The notes under the pieces were generated by a model, which worked only from the letters and a program-made list of their open reading frames with translations, did no database searches and was not told where the DNA came from. A stretch of DNA of 8,857 bases from Sphingobacteriales bacterium (GTDB lineage Bacteria > Bacteroidota > Bacteroidia > Chitinophagales > Chitinophagaceae). The DNA lies in NCBI GenBank assembly GCA_024640385.1, contig JAHEFC010000155.1, positions 1-8,857 of the forward strand. Direction: 5' to 3'. Both the position numbers and the translations under genes were made by a program. Shown here in pieces: positions 5,935 through 8,857 of this stretch. Every line of letters begins with the position of its first letter. The first letter of the stretch is position 1.

Positions 5935-6498
5935 TTATGAATTATAATGTTTATCCAGTTTTCTTTTCAGGTTCTCTTTAGCCCTGCTGATCAGTGATTC
6001 AACTGCTTTTACTCCCATTTGCATGATTCCGCAGACCTCATCATAACTCATGCCCTGCACTTTCACCAGGGTGAACGCAATTTTCTGTTTATCGGGAAGT
6101 GTTTCAATTGCTTTGAACAGCGCATTGGCTTTCTCTCTATCCTCAGCTTTAATTCCAGGGTTCAGGTATCGTGCTTCTTCGCTTTTTTTCTCATCGGGCA
6201 TCCACCAGGGAAGTATGAACTGAAGTCGTTCCCTGGTCTTTTTCTTCCTGATCTTTTCCAGGGCTTTTCGGATGGCAATGCGGTAGATCCAGGTAGACAG
6301 CATAGATTCTTCCTTGAAGGAATGTATTGATTCATACACCTGGATGAAGGTTTCCTGCGCCGCATCTTCTGCTTCATCCGGATCCTGCAGTATGTTCAGC
6401 ACACTGTAATACACGCGGTTCCGATGCTGTTCTACCAGCCACCGGAAAGCAGGTTCATCGCCCTGCTTTAACCGTATTATGAGCTCTTTTTCAGTCAA
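5935..6498 (-). CDS. ECF (extracytoplasmic function) sigma-70 factor
   Basis: A protein of 187 residues, the usual ECF length. Region 2 spans about 14-85: DEPAFRWLVEQHRNRVYYSVLNIL, then the core-binding DPDEAEDAAQETFIQVYESIHSF and the promoter-melting part STWIYRIAIRKALEKIRKKK. Region 4 spans about 124-180: FKAIETLPDKQKIAFTLVKVQGMSYDEVCGIMQMGVKAVESLISRAKENLKRKL, with the helix-turn-helix for the -35 element. The start codon is TTG: an in-frame TAG lies two codons upstream, and no ATG occurs before region 2 is complete. MTEKELIIRLKQGDE is also the customary ECF beginning. It heads a cassette with an anti-sigma-like protein and a periplasmic sensor, so it should direct RNA polymerase to an envelope- or metal-stress regulon. 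The motif at 6499-6536, shared with 5039-5076, is its likely own target. Confidence 0.93.
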   Translation of the reverse strand: MTEKELIIRLKQGDEPAFRWLVEQHRNRVYYSVLNILQDPDEAEDAAQETFIQVYESIHSFKEESMLSTWIYRIAIRKALEKIRKKKTRERLQFILPWWMPDEKKSEEARYLNPGIKAEDREKANALFKAIETLPDKQKIAFTLVKVQGMSYDEVCGIMQMGVKAVESLISRAKENLKRKLDKHYNS

Positions 6499-6536
6499 GT
6501 CCTATAGATAGATGCATCACGTTAACATTTCCTTCG
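6499..6536 (-). promoter_or_regulatory. Predicted autoregulated ECF promoter of the sigma cassette
   Basis: On the minus strand CGAAGGA (6536-6530), 14 bp, GCATC (6515-6511) and GGAC (6502-6499) repeat the blocks and spacing seen at 5076-5039. Sigma factors of this class normally transcribe their own operon. The GCATC block is only 12 bp before the TTG start codon, so a transcript from here would have a leader of only a few bases. A second promoter upstream is therefore possible. Confidence 0.5.
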
Positions 6537-6584
6537 GTAAAAATTTATTTTTCATTTGAAGAATAGAGGAAACTAATGCATCTA
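6509..6584. repeat. 9-bp inverted repeat around the sigma promoter region
   Basis: TAGATGCAT (6509-6517) and ATGCATCTA (6576-6584) are perfect inverted copies 58 bp apart. The left arm contains the proposed -10 block of the sigma gene. ATGCAT is itself palindromic, so the arms also resemble paired operator half-sites. Function unknown; the match could be chance in AT-rich DNA. Confidence 0.4.
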
Positions 6585-6610
6585 AAAAGAAAAGATATGG
6601 GAATGATCCC
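6584..6610 (-). terminator. Weak terminator candidate after the CBM9-like gene
   Basis: On the minus strand GGGA-TCAT-TCCC (6610-6599) forms a short 4-bp hairpin, followed after a few bases by the T-rich run TCTTTTCTTTTT. The stem is short, so termination here is doubtful, but it is the only such structure between the CBM9-like gene and the sigma gene. The 204-bp space otherwise holds the heptamer repeat and the predicted sigma promoter. Confidence 0.25.
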
Positions 6611-6674
6611 TTGCAGGATAATAATAGTATTGTAATGAACACCTGCACTGGCAAACTATATGAAGAATTATCCG

Positions 6675-6709
6675 CCACCTGCCACCTGCAACCTGCTACC
6701 TGCTACCTG
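6675..6709 (-). repeat. Heptamer tandem repeat (5 units) starting at the stop codon
   Basis: Five seven-base units on the plus strand: CCACCTG twice, CAACCTG once, CTACCTG twice. Only the second base varies. On the minus strand the first unit, CAGGTAG, supplies the Arg codon and TAG stop of the CBM9-like gene, and the array continues into the 3' untranslated region. Short heptamer arrays are known as dispersed repeats in some bacteria; whether this one is dispersed in this genome cannot be seen. Confidence 0.85.
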
Positions 6710-7488
6710 AAATAAAGGTATCCCCACTTCTCAGGCACATGCATATCGATCACACCCTGCGGTGTCCAGACCCAGTTATATTCAGGGATTGGCTTACCAT
6801 TTGCCTGGAGTCTTTTCTTATAGGATATCCCATCATTGTCCAAGGTCCATTCCACCCTGGAAAAATTGATCCGCCAGGGTTTACCGGGTTCCGGTTTGTA
6901 TATCTTGTCCACTTTCCCTTTTGTTAACGCCTCAAACGGTATGGCCATCTCAACCACCCAGCCCTCGTCAATATCATCATTCTTATTCAGGGTACCTTTC
7001 AAACCAACAGCCGTTTTCATTCCTTCCGTATTCCACTTGATATCCATAGGCCCGCCTTTTTTATAAGGCCTGTGCATGAACAGGTCCATTTCTGTGCCTA
7101 ACGCATTGATCTCGATCTCAACATATTCATTAGTATCTCCATCCGGATCAATGAATACTTCAAAATCATGATCCCTGTAAATCAGTTCATCACGTTCAGT
7201 CAGTGTGGCCCAGAGATGCGGTTCTTTCATGTCTGCAAGAATGTAAAGATGCTTGTCGTCCCAAAGCATTTTCATCCTCGTCTTCAATGCAGGAGTTGGC
7301 TTTTTGTCACCTTCGATATCTACGAAATATGCTGACCACGCTGATTTGTCCCATTCGCCCTTTCCCATTTTTCCATCAATGACAGGAGCTTTCGAAACTT
7401 TAAATGCTTCATACTTTCTCGGAAACTCCTGCGCTTTGGTCTGCAGGCAGGTCAGCAGCATAACAGCTGATAGAAATATGTTTATCAT
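6703..7488 (-). CDS. Secreted CBM9-like (DOMON-fold) carbohydrate-binding protein
   Basis: A protein of 261 residues with a signal peptide (1-19, ending KAQ). The domain fills most of the mature part. APVIDGKMGKGEWDKSAWSAYFVDIEG (34-60) is the family's opening, followed by KTRMKMLWDDKHLYILADMKEPHLWATLTERD and DHDFEVFIDPDGDTNEYVEIEINALGT, the characteristic CBM9/DOMON strands. GWVVEMAIPFEAL and PWRINFSRVEW are the late conserved strands. Members of this Bacteroidota group are secreted and are thought to bind sugars or similar ligands; some DOMON domains bind heme. No enzyme domain is attached. It lies 51 bp downstream of a PVC-type heme protein, probably in the same operon, which suggests a shared carbohydrate-related task. 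The stop codon is formed by the first unit of a heptamer repeat. Confidence 0.88.
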   Translation of the reverse strand: MINIFLSAVMLLTCLQTKAQEFPRKYEAFKVSKAPVIDGKMGKGEWDKSAWSAYFVDIEGDKKPTPALKTRMKMLWDDKHLYILADMKEPHLWATLTERDELIYRDHDFEVFIDPDGDTNEYVEIEINALGTEMDLFMHRPYKKGGPMDIKWNTEGMKTAVGLKGTLNKNDDIDEGWVVEMAIPFEALTKGKVDKIYKPEPGKPWRINFSRVEWTLDNDGISYKKRLQANGKPIPEYNWVWTPQGVIDMHVPEKWGYLYFR

Positions 7489-7539
7489 CAGTTGTAAAAT
7501 AATGATAAAACGAATTCGGAATTCCGGGCACTGGAAAAA

Positions 7540-8857
7540 TCACCTGAGGCTTACAATATAATCGAGCAGATTGTCAATCTCCTCTTTGCTCAGGTTCCTG
7601 ACAAGGTTCTCATACATCAGCGATTTCCGGTCTTCTTCGGCTTTCGCTATCTCAGATTTAGGTATCTGTACCACCTGGTTGCCGATCAGCATCAATGAAA
7701 TATTATCGCCATCAGTATTCACTACCCTGCCCAGCAATACCTGGCCATTCTTCGTGGTGACCTTCATGGCCACCATGCTGGCTTTGATCCGTTTTGACGG
7801 GTTCATGATATCATCCAGGATTTCTTCGCGCGACATGGTATTGGCAATTCCATTCAGGCTGGGGCCGAGCATCTCGGTTTTGCCGTCAGTAGCATGGCAT
7901 GCAAAACAAGCCTGTTTGGCGAACAACTGTTTGCCTCGTTCAATAGAGTTGGATGAAAGATTGGCATCTATAGCCTCTCGCTTTCTCAACGGTTTGTTTT
8001 TCAATGAAGGATCATAAACGATCTTATAAAATCCCCCGGTCTTTTCTTCAGTGGGGTTATACCAGTAATCGGAAAGCCCGTGATAAGAAACGTAGAGTGC
8101 CCCATCTTTCCCAAATCCCAGGTCAGAAAGCTTTGGAATATCAGCTACAGGAAACTCCTGGTAACTATAACTTCCATCAGCTTTTTTGTCAATTTTCACC
8201 CGGCCTACGCCTCCGCGTTTCCATCTTTCCGCTAGCCCATAATAAGCCACGAAGAGATCACCTCCTGCACCGCCAAAATCATTATCCACTGCATTGAATT
8301 CAATACCACTGGGCGCAGCTTCTGTATTGAGCACATGAACAGGGCCGGTGGTGGAATCATGGTTGGGATATTTCTTCGGATTATGCCCATAGAACTTACC
8401 TTTTCCAAGGAGATTCAGTTCTTCCTTCGAATTACCTCCACCTTCGTTGTCAACAAAGAACAGCTCACCCGTTGGATGAAAGCCGGTGCCATATACTGAC
8501 CTGATGCCGATTGCCAGTCGTTCAGCGGTTTTGCCATCGGGTGAAACCCTCAGTATGGCGCCACGGTATCCTTTCGGATCAGGCGACGCTCCGGCATTCC
8601 AGGAATCAGTGGTGAGTGCGAAATAAATCCAGCCATCAGAATCAAAATTCATTCCGCTCGTCCACTCATAGGGATGCTGGCTATGCGGGATATCATTGAA
8701 AAAAGTCCAGCTGGTATCTGCCCTGCCATCATTATCCTTATCAAGATAGGCCCGGATCTCCTGGCTGGTGCCTATATAAACAGTGTCGCCTTTACAGGCA
8801 AATCCACCCGGAGATTTCAAGCCCGCATCTGTTACATTACAATACAACGCCGCTTCA
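7540..8857 (-). CDS. PVC-type heme-binding protein: beta-propeller plus cytochrome c domain, N-terminus cut off
   Basis: The frame is open to the window end, so the N-terminus is missing. About 438 residues are visible (EAALYCNVTDAGLKSPGG onward, with L as residue 1 in this count). Residues 10-285 are propeller-like repeats of the quinoprotein/NHL type: SPGGFACKGDTVYIGTSQEI, the calcium-like loop DKDNDGRAD (36-44), GMNFDSDGWIYFAL, GFHPTGELFFVDNEGG, PSGIEFN and DLGFGKDGALYVSYHG. A cytochrome c domain follows (303-435), with Cys314-Phe-Ala-Cys317-His318 and Met411 (SLMYENL) as probable sixth ligand. The heme domain includes the insertion KNGQVLLGRVVNTDGDNISLMLIGNQVVQIPKSEI, usual in this family. 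It probably oxidises or binds a sugar-like substrate in the periplasm and passes electrons through its heme. The substrate is unknown. The neighbour is a CBM9-like binding protein. Confidence 0.9.
   Translation of the reverse strand, partial: EAALYCNVTDAGLKSPGGFACKGDTVYIGTSQEIRAYLDKDNDGRADTSWTFFNDIPHSQHPYEWTSGMNFDSDGWIYFALTTDSWNAGASPDPKGYRGAILRVSPDGKTAERLAIGIRSVYGTGFHPTGELFFVDNEGGGNSKEELNLLGKGKFYGHNPKKYPNHDSTTGPVHVLNTEAAPSGIEFNAVDNDFGGAGGDLFVAYYGLAERWKRGGVGRVKIDKKADGSYSYQEFPVADIPKLSDLGFGKDGALYVSYHGLSDYWYNPTEEKTGGFYKIVYDPSLKNKPLRKREAIDANLSSNSIERGKQLFAKQACFACHATDGKTEMLGPSLNGIANTMSREEILDDIMNPSKRIKASMVAMKVTTKNGQVLLGRVVNTDGDNISLMLIGNQVVQIPKSEIAKAEEDRKSLMYENLVRNLSKEEIDNLLDYIVSLR

Noticed and set aside
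7508..7530. GGAATTCC palindrome between the heme-protein and CBM9-like genes
   Set aside because: Short palindrome without T-run or second copy, in a 51-bp operon-like gap. Likely chance.
7571..8017. Plus-strand open frame of 148 codons opposite the heme-protein gene
   Set aside because: It is antisense to the conserved cytochrome domain with CFACH, and its Ser/Leu-rich composition is typical of a shadow frame.
8845..8847. TTG at 8847 as the start of the PVC-type protein
   Set aside because: The frame stays open through Glu-Ala-Ala to the window edge and there is no signal peptide. The protein clearly begins outside the window.

Overview
The window looks like chromosome of a Bacteroidota member, most likely Chitinophagaceae-like. 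This is inferred from the protein families (a DUF5777 outer-membrane barrel, YceI lipoproteins, PVC-type heme proteins, a short ECF/anti-sigma/sensor cassette), from signal peptides cleaved before Gln, from the lack of clear Shine-Dalgarno sites and from moderate GC. All eleven supported genes lie on the minus strand, so the text reads from high to low coordinates. I see no tRNA, rRNA, CRISPR array, insertion sequence or phage gene. No stretch above about 205 bases lacks a gene.

Region A (8857 to 6703): the C-terminal part of a secreted beta-propeller plus cytochrome c protein of the PVC heme type, followed 51 bp later by a secreted CBM9-like sugar-binding protein. The pair suggests periplasmic handling or oxidation of carbohydrate. 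A five-unit heptamer repeat begins at the stop codon of the second gene.

Region B (6536 to 4546): a stress-response cassette with an ECF sigma factor (TTG start), a single-TM anti-sigma-like protein, a membrane-anchored CpxP/CnrX-like periplasmic sensor with a 15-bp in-frame minisatellite, and a secreted Spy-like protein, closed by an intrinsic terminator. The same promoter-like motif (TTTAMCGAAGGA, 14 bp, GCATC) stands before the sigma gene and before the Spy-like gene with identical spacing. This is the most interesting observation: it is the expected sign of a self-activating sigma factor and its output gene.

Region C (4470 to 2974): a stand-alone group II PLP-dependent amino acid decarboxylase with an intact active site.

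Region D (2831 to 1832): a small secreted class I cytochrome c ended by a strong hairpin terminator, then a five-TM membrane protein of unknown function that starts about 30 bp after that terminator.

Region E (1737 to 1): a compact operon of a YceI-like lipoprotein, a lipoprotein with an unusual CX4CH heme site, and a DUF5777 beta-barrel cut by the window edge. The last two genes overlap by one base. The operon looks like an envelope redox or lipid-binding unit whose exact job is unknown. Three different c-type heme proteins in under 9 kb point to an aerobic or respiratory life style.
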